A DNA stretch of 64,000 nucleotides from Oceanimonas sp052119705 (lineage in GTDB: Bacteria; Pseudomonadota; Gammaproteobacteria; Enterobacterales; Aeromonadaceae), in contig NZ_JBGQOP010000002.1 in NCBI RefSeq assembly GCF_052119705.1, positions 186,001 through 250,000 of the forward strand, given 5' to 3'. The translations under genes and the position numbers were made by a program. Of this stretch, positions 1 to 7,477 are shown in pieces; the stretch's first letter is position 1; every line of letters starts with the position of its first letter. Below the pieces are notes generated by a model. It was not told where the DNA came from. It was given only the letters and a program-made list of their open reading frames with translations, and did no database searches.

Positions 1-335
1 CTAAGGGGGCGGCACCGGATGAAATGATCAACGCCATTCGCTTAGTGCATAGCGGCCAGCGTTATATTTCGCCGGAAATTGCCCAGCGCATGGCCTTGAG
101 TCAATTCTCGAACGATGAAAATCCCTTTAAGCAGTTGTCTGAGCGAGAGCTGCAGATCATGTTAATGATCACCAAAGGGCAGCGGGTGCCCGATATCTCT
201 GAACAGTTAAGTTTAAGCCCTAAAACCGTGAACAGTTACCGTTATCGGCTATTTAGTAAGCTGGATATTAACGGCGATGTGGAGCTCACTCATTTAGCGA
301 TTCGCTATGGCATGTTGGATGCGGAAAAAATTTAA
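1..335 (+). CDS. uvrY: UvrY/GacA-type response regulator, C-terminal part (partial)
   Basis: The frame is open to the left window edge (full codons from base 3), so only about the last 110 residues are present; the phosphoacceptor receiver domain lies outside. What is visible is a short linker (KGAPDEMINAIR) followed by a LuxR-type helix-turn-helix: SERELQIML, then the recognition-helix region LSPKTVNSYRYRLFSKL. This sequence and the place directly before uvrC match UvrY, the DNA-binding partner of the BarA sensor that in relatives activates the Csr small RNAs. The stop is six bases before the uvrC start, so the two are probably co-transcribed, as in E. coli. Identity is inferred from motif plus synteny. 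Confidence 0.93.
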   Translation, partial: KGAAPDEMINAIRLVHSGQRYISPEIAQRMALSQFSNDENPFKQLSERELQIMLMITKGQRVPDISEQLSLSPKTVNSYRYRLFSKLDINGDVELTHLAIRYGMLDAEKI

Positions 336-341
336 GCGCTA

Positions 342-2171
342 ATGAGTGCCCCCTTTGATGCGAAAGCCTTTCTTGCCGTTGTAACCGATCAGCCCGGCGT
401 GTATCTGATGTTTGATGATGCCGGGGTGATTATTTATGTGGGCAAAGCCAAAAATCTAAAAAAGCGGCTGTCTTCTTATTTCCGTACTCAGGTGAGCGGC
501 GAGAAGACACGTGCGCTGGTGCGCAATATTCGTGATGTGCAGGTCACGGTGACCCACACCGAGACCGAAGCCTTGATTTTAGAGCACAATCTGATCAAGC
601 AGCATCTGCCGCGTTACAACGTCTTGTTGCGTGATGATAAATCTTATCCTTATATCTTGATCAGCGATCACCTCCATCCTCGCATTGGTCTGCACCGCGG
701 TGCGCGTAAGAAAAAGGGCGAGTATTTTGGCCCTTATCCGAATGGGGCTGCGGTGCGTGAAAGCCTGCATCTGATGCAAAAGCTGTTTCCGGTGCGCCAA
801 TGCGAAGACAGCGTCTATGCCAATCGCTCGCGTCCCTGTTTATTGTATCAACTGAAGCGTTGCGCAGGCCCTTGTGTAAAAGGGCTGGTGAGCGAAGAAG
901 AGTACGATCATCAATTGCAGTTGGCGCGCTTGTTCTTACAGGGTAAAAACCAGCAAGTGCTGCAAGATGTAGCCAACAGCATGGAGGTGGCCAGTCACGA
1001 GCTGCGTTTTGAAGACGCGGCCAAGTATCGGGATCAATTACAGGCGCTGCGCCGCGTGCAAGAGCAGCAGTTTGTGAGCGGCAATCTGCAAGATGACATG
1101 GACGTACTGGGCTTGGCGCTATCACAGCACCAAGCCTGTGTGCAGGTGTTGTTTATTCGCCAAGGCAAGATACTGGGCAGTCGCAGTTATTTCCCTAAGA
1201 TGCCAGCGGACACCGACGCCGAAGAAATTCTGCAAAGCTTCGTGCTGCAGTTTTACTTGGCCGGCATTGGTGGGCGAGAAGCGCCGACCGAGATCTTACT
1301 CGAGCAAACCTTGACCGACGAAGACGTACTCAGTGACACCCTGAGTCAACATTATGGCCGGCGCATTAAGTTACGTAGCCGCACGCGTGCAGAGCGGGCG
1401 CGCTTTGTAAAGCTTGCCACCACCAATGCCCAAACCGCCTTGGCCAGTCGCTTGGCGCACAAGAGCACCCAACGCCAACGCTTATTACAACTAGAAGAAG
1501 TGCTGGCTTGCCCGCCGATTTTGCGCATGGAATGCTTCGATATCTCACACACCATGGGCGAAAAAACCGTGGCTTCTTGTGTGGTCTTCAATCAAGAAGG
1601 CCCACAAAAAAGTGAGTATCGGCGCTTTAATATCACCAATATTACCCCTGGCGACGATTATGCCGCCATGGAGCAAGCCTTGAGCCGACGCTTTCATCAA
1701 GCGGACATCGATAAACTACCAGATATCTTATTTATTGATGGCGGCTTAGGGCAGTTGGCCCGCGCCGAGGAAGTGATCGCCCGTGAGCTGGCCGACAGCC
1801 CGCGCCAGCCATTATTAATTGGCGTGGCAAAAGGCGTGACCCGCAAGGCGGGGCTAGAAACCTTAGTGATGGGGGGCAGTCATGAAGAGCGCCATTTACC
1901 GGCTGATTTACCTGCCTTGCACCTTATTCAACATATACGTGATGAATCTCATCGCTTTGCCATTACCGGCCACCGCGCCCAGCGTGGCAAGGCGAGAACC
2001 ACCAGTACCTTAGAAACCATACCCGGCGTAGGCGCTAAGCGACGTCAGGCTTTGCTAAAGTATTTAGGTGGCATACAAGAAGTAAAGCGCGCCAGTATTG
2101 ACGAGCTAGCCAAAGTACCCGGCATTAGTCAAGCTTTGGCAGAAAAAATCCACGATGCATTGCATCACTAA
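342..2171 (+). CDS. uvrC: UvrABC system protein C (excinuclease subunit)
   Basis: 609 residues, the usual UvrC length. The N-terminus carries the GIY-YIG nuclease domain that makes the 3' incision (GVYLMFDDAG then IIYVGKAKNLKKRL, residues about 19-47). A UVR motif that contacts UvrB sits near residues 205-240 (ELRFEDAAKYRDQLQALR). The central RNase H-like domain makes the 5' incision (ECFDISHTMGE, LFIDGGLGQL). Tandem helix-hairpin-helix motifs close the protein (TIPGVGAKRRQALLKYLGG, KVPGISQALAEKI). It acts in the cytoplasm with UvrA/UvrB in nucleotide excision repair. It follows uvrY by six bases and precedes pgsA, the classical gammaproteobacterial arrangement. Confidence 0.98.
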   Translation: MSAPFDAKAFLAVVTDQPGVYLMFDDAGVIIYVGKAKNLKKRLSSYFRTQVSGEKTRALVRNIRDVQVTVTHTETEALILEHNLIKQHLPRYNVLLRDDKSYPYILISDHLHPRIGLHRGARKKKGEYFGPYPNGAAVRESLHLMQKLFPVRQCEDSVYANRSRPCLLYQLKRCAGPCVKGLVSEEEYDHQLQLARLFLQGKNQQVLQDVANSMEVASHELRFEDAAKYRDQLQALRRVQEQQFVSGNLQDDMDVLGLALSQHQACVQVLFIRQGKILGSRSYFPKMPADTDAEEILQSFVLQFYLAGIGGREAPTEILLEQTLTDEDVLSDTLSQHYGRRIKLRSRTRAERARFVKLATTNAQTALASRLAHKSTQRQRLLQLEEVLACPPILRMECFDISHTMGEKTVASCVVFNQEGPQKSEYRRFNITNITPGDDYAAMEQALSRRFHQADIDKLPDILFIDGGLGQLARAEEVIARELADSPRQPLLIGVAKGVTRKAGLETLVMGGSHEERHLPADLPALHLIQHIRDESHRFAITGHRAQRGKARTTSTLETIPGVGAKRRQALLKYLGGIQEVKRASIDELAKVPGISQALAEKIHDALHH

Positions 2172-2218
2172 ACCGCATCATGCACCATGGACGAGCATGA
2201 ACTTATGGCGTTAAAACA

Positions 2219-2767
2219 ATGATAAATATACCGAATTGTGTCACCTTTTTTCGATTACTGCTGATCCCTGTGTTCATCATACTGTTTTATATACAGTTTG
2301 ATGGCGCAAATATGTGGGCGGCGGGTGTGTTTGCGCTGGCTGCCGGCACCGATTGGCTGGATGGCTTCTTAGCCCGCACCCTCAAGCAAACGACGCCCTT
2401 TGGTGCCTTTCTCGATCCGGTGGCCGACAAGGTGATGGTGGCGGCGGCGTTGATCATCATAGTGGAAGACTACAATACGGCCCTGGTGACCATACCGGCT
2501 CTTGTCATGATCGGGCGTGAAATCATTATATCGGCACTGCGCGAATGGATGGCGGAGATTGGTCAGCGTTCGCAAGTGGCGGTAAGTTGGATTGGTAAGT
2601 GGAAAACCACCATACAGATGGTGGCGCTCACCGGCCTGATTTGGCAGTACAACATGTACATGATTTGGGCCAGTTATATCTTGTTATACGTAGCGACCAT
2701 CTTGACCCTGTATTCTGCGTACGATTATTTAAGAGCCGCTTGGGGTGATTTGACTCGACCCGCTTAA
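2219..2767 (+). CDS. pgsA: CDP-diacylglycerol--glycerol-3-phosphate 3-phosphatidyltransferase
   Basis: 182 residues with several hydrophobic segments, as expected for the membrane enzyme that makes phosphatidylglycerol phosphate from CDP-diacylglycerol and glycerol-3-phosphate. The CDP-alcohol phosphotransferase signature D-G-x2-A-R-x8-G-x3-D-x3-D is complete (DGFLARTLKQTTPFGAFLD, then PVAD, residues about 45-67). The N-terminal NIPNCVTFFRLLLIP is typical of PgsA. It starts 47 bases after uvrC and is probably in the same operon. Confidence 0.97.
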   Translation: MINIPNCVTFFRLLLIPVFIILFYIQFDGANMWAAGVFALAAGTDWLDGFLARTLKQTTPFGAFLDPVADKVMVAAALIIIVEDYNTALVTIPALVMIGREIIISALREWMAEIGQRSQVAVSWIGKWKTTIQMVALTGLIWQYNMYMIWASYILLYVATILTLYSAYDYLRAAWGDLTRPA

Positions 2768-2962
2768 ATAACAAGCAGTCAGTTCTAAAGGGGGCGCAGT
2801 GTGGCAGATAATCGCCAAGCGACAGAGGGTGTTTTTCATCCTCACTGCCTAGTTTTAGTGAGTCATATTTGTTGTTTAATGATTGAAAAGATTACTAAAT
2901 ATACAAAAAAAGCCATTAGCGTTTAAAAAGTGTGCGAACGAACTTTTAAGTATAAATTAGAG

Positions 2963-2990
2963 TTGCTTTAGGCGCGGGAATCATTAAAAT
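2963..2990 (+). promoter_or_regulatory. Sigma-70 promoter of the tRNA-Cys/tRNA-Leu unit
   Basis: TTGCTT (2963-2968), a 16-base spacer, then TAAAAT (2985-2990). A GC-rich stretch (GCCTAGC) follows where transcription would start, as in stringently controlled stable-RNA promoters. The tRNA-Cys gene begins 33 bases downstream of the -10 box. Assignment is by motif and position. Confidence 0.65.
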
Positions 2991-3023
2991 GCCTAGCAAG
3001 TGAGTGAGGCAAGCAACTCAAAC

Positions 3024-3097
3024 GGCGCGTTAGCAAAGCGGTTATGCAGCGGATTGCAAATCCGCGTAGTCCGGTTCGACTCCGGAACGCGCCTCCA
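3024..3097 (+). tRNA. cysT: tRNA-Cys (anticodon GCA)
   Basis: 74 nt including the encoded CCA. The acceptor stem GGCGCGT pairs with ACGCGCC. The anticodon GCA lies at 3056-3058 in the stem-loop GGATTGCAAATCC, and the T-arm reads CCGGTTCGACTCCGG. The sequence is very close to E. coli cysT. In E. coli a glyW gene stands before cysT; none is seen here. Confidence 0.98.
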
Positions 3098-3115
3098 GCC
3101 TCATGTATCTAGTCT

Positions 3116-3202
3116 GCCCGGATGGTGAAATCGGTAGACACAAGGGATTTAAAATCCCTCGCTCGAAAGGGCGTGCCGGTTCAATTCCGGCTCCGGGCAC
3201 CA
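3116..3202 (+). tRNA. leuZ: tRNA-Leu (anticodon TAA)
   Basis: 87 nt including CCA. The acceptor stem GCCCGGA pairs with TCCGGGC. The anticodon TAA is at 3150-3152 in the loop TTTAAAA, a long class II variable arm follows (CGCTCGAAAGGGCG), and the T-arm is CCGGTTCAATTCCGG. It lies 18 bases after tRNA-Cys, as in the E. coli glyW-cysT-leuZ unit. The accessory island begins just past it, which makes it a plausible historical insertion point, though no duplicated tRNA end was found. Confidence 0.98.
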
Positions 3203-3217
3203 AAAGCAAAACAAGAG

Positions 3218-3242
3218 AGCCACTCGCAAGAGTGGCTTTTTT
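3218..3242 (+). terminator. Rho-independent terminator of the tRNA unit
   Basis: Perfect 8-bp stem AGCCACTC / GAGTGGCT with a GCAA tetraloop followed by six T's, 16 bases after tRNA-Leu. Confidence 0.9.
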
Positions 3243-3264
3243 GTGTCTGAAATTTGGCAAAATT

Positions 3265-3308
3265 AAGCACCAAGCACCAAGCACCAAGCACCAAGCACCA
3301 AGCACCAA
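3265..3308 (+). repeat. Heptamer tandem repeat (AAGCACC) x6
   Basis: Six perfect, uninterrupted copies of AAGCACC plus two bases of a seventh. It lies 23 bases after the tRNA terminator, at the left border of the accessory island. The minus-strand reading frame through it is only a translation of the repeat. It is one of many period-7 arrays in this window. Confidence 0.95.
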
Positions 3309-3815
3309 TCCCAACAAAAACCACCTTACCCTGTAGCCGCCACGTTTGTTAATTTGTAGCCGCCAATTTATTCGGCGGGCCAGCGGAGCTGGATAGTTCT
3401 AAATTTTACTGGGGCGGGCTGCGAGCCTTTAGCTACTACGCAGTAAGTTGTGAGTACCGAGCAACGAGGCCGCAGGCTTGCCTCCGCCAACGCGCTAAGC
3501 TGCATCCATGCGACGCTCGGCAAATGCCGTCCATGGCATTCGACGGTTGGCTACGGCAACTCCTACCGCCTCTCCCTCCTATCACGAGTCATCTGCGGTA
3601 ATACAGAGATAACTAGAGCCGCCGTTCCAGCAGCGAGACTGTAGATCAGACTGGTTTTAACCCTGAGTATTAAAATGCCATAACTGTTGTTCACGTGACG
3701 CCATAGACTTATTCCTGAGGGAGCGGGAAATGCAGGTCGACATATAACTGGCTTAAAAATGGATTTGCAATTGTTGCGGGGCAGGACAATTGATTTTAAA
3801 CGCTTAAGTTATTTC
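3309..3815. other. Non-coding stretch at the left edge of the island
   Basis: About 500 bases with no gene I can support. The start (3350-3410) shares wording with a dispersed spacer element seen again near 60860 (TGTAGCCGCC, then TTCGGCGGGCCAGC). Around 3520-3545 AATGCC and GGCATT can form a small hairpin. One open frame at 3450-3644 lacks a ribosome-binding site and resembles no family I know. The rest may be decayed DNA. Confidence 0.5.
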
Positions 3816-3827
3816 CCCAAGCTTGGG
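3816..3827. promoter_or_regulatory. 12-bp palindrome CCCAAGCTTGGG, possible operator
   Basis: A perfect palindrome directly before the first ATG of the S24-domain gene. Phage-type repressors bind such dyads at their own promoters, so it may be a leftover operator. No partner sites were found, so this is weak inference. Confidence 0.3.
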
Positions 3828-3828
3828 A

Positions 3829-4212
3829 ATGACATTCTTTAGGTTCCAAGGTAAGCTCTCTTGCATACGAATTATGGGCTCCACTTGGGCTGTATTTATT
3901 ATGAGTGTTTTTGATCTAAGGCATATGGATGACAGCCGTACCTTTGCGATGTGCATTCAAGGTAGTTCAATGACGCCCGAATTTAATGAAGGCGATTTGA
4001 TAATTGTTGATCCGGATGTAATGGCGTTAGCCGGTGATTTTGTGGTGGCCAAGAGCGGTGGCGAAGAGTGCACGTTTAAGAAGTACCGCCCACGCGGCCA
4101 TAAAGCAGACGGCAGCGAGATATTCGAGTTAGTCCCGCTAAACGAAGACTACCCCAGGCTCCGTTCCGAAACCTGTCCGATACAAATCATCGGCACCATG
4201 ATCGAACACTGA
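3829..4212 (+). CDS. Orphan S24 (LexA/CI-type) protease domain protein
   Basis: About 127 residues from the ATG at 3829; an alternative ATG is at 3901 and neither has a convincing ribosome-binding site. The C-terminal domain of LexA/CI/UmuD proteins is intact: GSSMTPEFNEGDLIIVDPD holds the nucleophile Ser, and the catalytic Lys is in the TFKKYRP segment. The helix-turn-helix DNA-binding domain of phage repressors is missing; the 30 or so residues before the domain look like no HTH. It is therefore either a repressor cut down by deletion, or a UmuD-like stand-alone domain, which I think less likely. It marks the start of the accessory island and may be a prophage remnant. Confidence 0.7.
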   Translation: MTFFRFQGKLSCIRIMGSTWAVFIMSVFDLRHMDDSRTFAMCIQGSSMTPEFNEGDLIIVDPDVMALAGDFVVAKSGGEECTFKKYRPRGHKADGSEIFELVPLNEDYPRLRSETCPIQIIGTMIEH

Positions 4213-4290
4213 AAGTTTCGCAGAAGAAAAAGATAAAACCGTTCAACGAAGTGATATCAATAACTCAAAATTAGAACGCTAGGAGATAGC

Positions 4291-5184
4291 ATGTCACTGT
4301 TGCGGGATATTCAAAGCTCAGCTGTAGATGCCAATGAGCCACTCGGAACCTTACTGAGAAAGTGCAAGATATTGGCAGCTCGCTTAGGTAATGCGGAATT
4401 TAAACATTGGGTTGAGAGTGAACTCAATGGTTACGATAACGTTGATTGTTTACCCGAATACAGAATCATTTCTGTAGCGTGTAAAGGACATTTTTCGGGC
4501 GCATTTGGTAGTGGGCTGAGATATGCTGATATACCTAGTCATTGTATACCTAAAGAAATTAGGGGGCAGTTATTTACATCAAATCTTACTATCCCAGTGT
4601 CATCGATTGAATCATTGATTCGTGAATGTAGTGATGGAGTCATTGCCCAGCCTTGGAATAGTAATTTAACTGTGATTCTTGGGAAAAAAATATATGAAGG
4701 TATGCATTGCCTAGAAGCATGGAGGTCTATTCCCGAAAATACGCTAGTTGGCCTGTTAGATAAGGTAAGAAATAAAATATTAGATTTTGTATTAGAAATT
4801 GAAGGGGAAAACCCCGCTGCAGGAGAAGCACCAGTGAACTCTAAGCCTGTGCCAGAAGAAAAAGTTTCTCAAATATTTAATACTTATATAACAGGTGACG
4901 TTCAGAATCTTGCGACAGCTAGCAATCATGTTACCCAACACGCAGTGAAAAACGACAACAACCAGTTGTTTAATGAGTTATTGCAAGCAATTAGTAAGGT
5001 GAATGATGTTCATGGCTCTCAAGAGCAGATAGTGAGTGTTGTTGAGGAAATGAGACATGCTCAAGGCTCAAAGTCATTTCTAGATAAGTACAATAGTTTT
5101 GTATCACTCTTAGCTGATCACATGCAGGTTTATGGCACTGCAGTTATGCCTTTTTTGCCTAAGCTTACCGCACTTATTTCTTGA
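4291..5184 (+). CDS. AbiTii-domain protein (putative abortive-infection factor)
   Basis: 297 residues with a good AGGAG ribosome-binding site six bases before the ATG. The first half (LLRDIQSSAVDANEPLGTLL, KILAARLG, FKHWVESELNGYD) matches the AbiTii domain found in proteins linked to phage defence. After a linker rich in Pro/Glu (about 195-215) comes the segment FNTYITGDVQNLATASNHV, a beta-like stretch common in such proteins, then a mostly helical C-terminal part (about 225-297). Its biochemical function is unknown. It is AT-rich compared with the flanks and stands 116 bases before the TIR cluster on the same strand, so it may belong with it. Confidence 0.75.
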   Translation: MSLLRDIQSSAVDANEPLGTLLRKCKILAARLGNAEFKHWVESELNGYDNVDCLPEYRIISVACKGHFSGAFGSGLRYADIPSHCIPKEIRGQLFTSNLTIPVSSIESLIRECSDGVIAQPWNSNLTVILGKKIYEGMHCLEAWRSIPENTLVGLLDKVRNKILDFVLEIEGENPAAGEAPVNSKPVPEEKVSQIFNTYITGDVQNLATASNHVTQHAVKNDNNQLFNELLQAISKVNDVHGSQEQIVSVVEEMRHAQGSKSFLDKYNSFVSLLADHMQVYGTAVMPFLPKLTALIS

Positions 5185-5300
5185 TTTTTTAAAATATAGT
5201 TATATTCGCATTGATTACTTAGTGGCTTATGTTTGGCTTTTTGGCTGTAGCTTAGCCAGAAATAATACTGAAATATTATTAATGATAAGGTGTATTGGTT

Positions 5301-6137
5301 ATGTATCATGGCTTTCAGCTTAACGCTGATTCATTCAGCGAACTTAAGGTTTATGATCGTATATTTACTGGTAAATATACTGATGTACTTGAATGTGAAC
5401 AAAAGGCGGTTTTTGAAAGTATTGAGTCGTTTTATGCCAATTCAGGTAATCTAGATGGTAAGAAAATTAAGGAAGCATGGTTTCCTGAACATAAAAAATT
5501 CCATGTTTTCATATCACATTCACACTCTGATCGCGACAAAGCTGAACGGTTGGCAAATTGGTTGTTTGAGAACTTTAAAATAGAATCATTCATTGATTCA
5601 TATGTTTGGAGTTATGCAAATGATTTGTTGAGAAAAATAGACGATAGGCATGCGATGCAGCCTTCAGGCACCTATGATTATAATGTTCGTAATTACACTA
5701 CAAGCCATGTTCATATGATGTTGAATAATGCTTTAGCAAACATGATCGATTCGTCTGAATGCTTGATTTTTATAAATACTAATAATGCAGTCTTGAAAGC
5801 AACTGTTTCAGATTCTTCATCGAAAGATCGTACATTATCACCTTGGATAATGTCAGAGTTGCAGCTTTCTAAATTAATAGAAAAGAAACAGGATCCTTGT
5901 GCCCAACGAGAAAGTTGGGCTTTTGAACATGCAGATGTCCATAAGGCTATGGACTCAGTTCCAGGAATGGAAAAACTAAACATAGAGCATCCTATAGACA
6001 CCGAACATTTGAGTAAGATTAAAATTGATTCTCTAAATGATTGGGTAAAAAATTCTGGTATAGATAAAGGTTACGATGCTTTGACATATCTGTACCGTGT
6101 ATATGGTGGTAAAAAAAACCTTTGGAATAAAGAATAA
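5301..6137 (+). CDS. TIR-domain protein 1 (putative NAD-consuming defence protein)
   Basis: 278 residues from the ATG at 5301, ten bases after an AAGG; a TTG six bases upstream is a poorer start. After about 65 residues a TIR-like fold begins: FHVFISHSHSDRDKAERLAN (strand A and the following loop), then FIDSYVWSYANDLL. The motif SPWIMSELQ corresponds to the S-x-W-x3-E-L segment whose Glu is catalytic in TIR NADases. A C-terminal tail of about 70 residues follows. It is clearly a paralogue of the second TIR gene: I count 32 identities over 44 residues from the FISHSH region on. Cytoplasmic; no membrane segment. NADase activity is inferred, not shown. Confidence 0.82.
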   Translation: MYHGFQLNADSFSELKVYDRIFTGKYTDVLECEQKAVFESIESFYANSGNLDGKKIKEAWFPEHKKFHVFISHSHSDRDKAERLANWLFENFKIESFIDSYVWSYANDLLRKIDDRHAMQPSGTYDYNVRNYTTSHVHMMLNNALANMIDSSECLIFINTNNAVLKATVSDSSSKDRTLSPWIMSELQLSKLIEKKQDPCAQRESWAFEHADVHKAMDSVPGMEKLNIEHPIDTEHLSKIKIDSLNDWVKNSGIDKGYDALTYLYRVYGGKKNLWNKE

Positions 6138-6198
6138 TCTTCGTAGTTGATTTTTAATAACAAAGTAATATTAATCATGATTTATATAAGGTTTTGTC

Positions 6199-6588
6199 AT
6201 GGAATGTAAGATTGCTCATTTAACTTTTATTCAAGGTGTTATTAATCGCATGGGGCAAAACTCCTTCTTTATTAAAGGGTGGAGTGTGACGATAGTAGTG
6301 GCGTTATTTGCGTTGGCAGCTCAAAACTCCAACAAGTTATTTGTGCTCGCTGCATTTTTACCTGTAGTTATGTTCTGGTCTCTTGACCGATTTTTTCTTT
6401 ATCAGGAAAGGCTTTTTCGCAAGCTTTATGAAAAGGTCGCTAATGAAGAAATAGATAGTAATACCTTTACCTTGGATACAAGATTGGTTAGTGAAGACGT
6501 TGAACGTTGTGTCGCTTTCTCTAAAACCTTAATGAATTTCCACGGTTCCATTGTTGTAACTCTAATTTTAGTCTTGGTTTTTTTATAG
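6199..6588 (+). CDS. Small three-helix membrane protein between the TIR genes
   Basis: 129 residues with AAGG eight bases before the ATG. The first 25 residues (HLTFIQGVINRMGQNSFFIK) are amphipathic. Then come hydrophobic segments at about 28-42 and 47-68 and, after a charged stretch (RLFRKLYEKVANEEIDSNTF), a last one at about 112-129 at the C-terminus. I recognise the pattern 'HL-x2-IQ-x-VINRM-x2-NSF-x2-KGW' as a recurring small membrane family in accessory regions but know no function for it. Set between two TIR genes on the same strand, it could be a membrane-damaging effector that answers a TIR-made signal; that is inference. It could also be a sensor or an immunity partner. Confidence 0.72.
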   Translation: MECKIAHLTFIQGVINRMGQNSFFIKGWSVTIVVALFALAAQNSNKLFVLAAFLPVVMFWSLDRFFLYQERLFRKLYEKVANEEIDSNTFTLDTRLVSEDVERCVAFSKTLMNFHGSIVVTLILVLVFL

Positions 6589-6622
6589 TAGATATCTATT
6601 CATCTCCTGTGGTGAGGGCACT

Positions 6623-7477
6623 ATGCGTCAAGGGTTTAATGTTAGTTTGGAAAATTACTGCTCACTTAATAGTGATGGTCAGTACAGTGATGAATTAAAT
6701 GAGAACAAAAAAAATATTGAAAGCACACTTGATGATTTACTGTTGTCTGACGGTAAGATAGATGCTGAAAAGTTAATTGAGGAATGGTTTCCTCAAGGTG
6801 ATTACCATGTTTTCATCTCTCACTCCCATAAAGATTTACACTTGGCTGAAATGCTTGCTAACTGGCTACATGAAAATTTTGGAATTAAATCATTTATTGA
6901 CTCCCATGTGTGGGGGTATGCAGATGATTTATTGGAACGGTTAAATAAAGATTACGCGAAAATTAATGATTATACCTATAACTATGGACCTGTGATGTCT
7001 CATGCTGCACATGTGTACATAATGTTATCTACAGCATTAACGGAAGTCATTAATAAATCAGATGGTTTGTTTTTTATAAATACAAAAAATGCACTTTGTG
7101 GTGTTAATTTTAGTGATTATGATAACAGTAGAACATCATCACCTTGGATTATGCATGAACTAAAGGTGTCCTCGATTATTGCTGAAAACAGGAGAGCCCA
7201 AAGTGTTATTGGAACAGAAGCTTATAAGTCTGAGTCAGCTTCGGCAGAATTTTCTTATAAAGTATCTACTAAACATTTGAAAAGTTTGACTGAGAATGAT
7301 CTTTTGAAATGGTTGAAGGATTGCGAGATACCTCCCAATAGGAAAACTAAGCCTTGGTTCCGGAAAAATTACGAAAAAGGCTACAGTGCGCTTGAAAAAA
7401 TTGATGTTCGTAGTACTCGTAGTAATTTATCATCCGGTCAGTTGAAGTCTGCACTAACAGAGGTTGATAATAGATGA
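6623..7477 (+). CDS. TIR-domain protein 2 (putative NAD-consuming defence protein)
   Basis: 284 residues; GAGGG precedes the ATG by five bases. The architecture matches TIR protein 1: about 60 N-terminal residues, then YHVFISHSHKDLHLAEMLAN, FIDSHVWGYADDLLERL and SPWIMHELKVSS with the presumed catalytic Glu. The C-terminal extension differs from that of its paralogue and is more basic (RKTKPWFRKNYEKG). The two genes probably arose by duplication with the membrane gene kept between them. The final codons overlap the next gene by ATGA, so translation is coupled to the CxxCxxCC protein. Confidence 0.82.
   Translation: MRQGFNVSLENYCSLNSDGQYSDELNENKKNIESTLDDLLLSDGKIDAEKLIEEWFPQGDYHVFISHSHKDLHLAEMLANWLHENFGIKSFIDSHVWGYADDLLERLNKDYAKINDYTYNYGPVMSHAAHVYIMLSTALTEVINKSDGLFFINTKNALCGVNFSDYDNSRTSSPWIMHELKVSSIIAENRRAQSVIGTEAYKSESASAEFSYKVSTKHLKSLTENDLLKWLKDCEIPPNRKTKPWFRKNYEKGYSALEKIDVRSTRSNLSSGQLKSALTEVDNR

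Noticed and set aside
661..1125. 154-codon minus-strand ORF inside uvrC
   Set aside because: Antisense shadow of a conserved gene; no motif.
2974..2990. GCGGGAAT resembling the start of tRNA-Gly
   Set aside because: No D-arm, anticodon stem or T-arm follows; it overlaps the tRNA promoter.
3042..3317. Minus-strand ORF of 91 codons across the tRNA genes and the AAGCACC array
   Set aside because: It translates tRNA sequence and the heptamer repeat; no ribosome-binding site.
3450..3644. 64-codon ORF in the left part of the island
   Set aside because: No ribosome-binding site, no recognisable motif, Arg/Ser/Ala-rich composition typical of chance frames.
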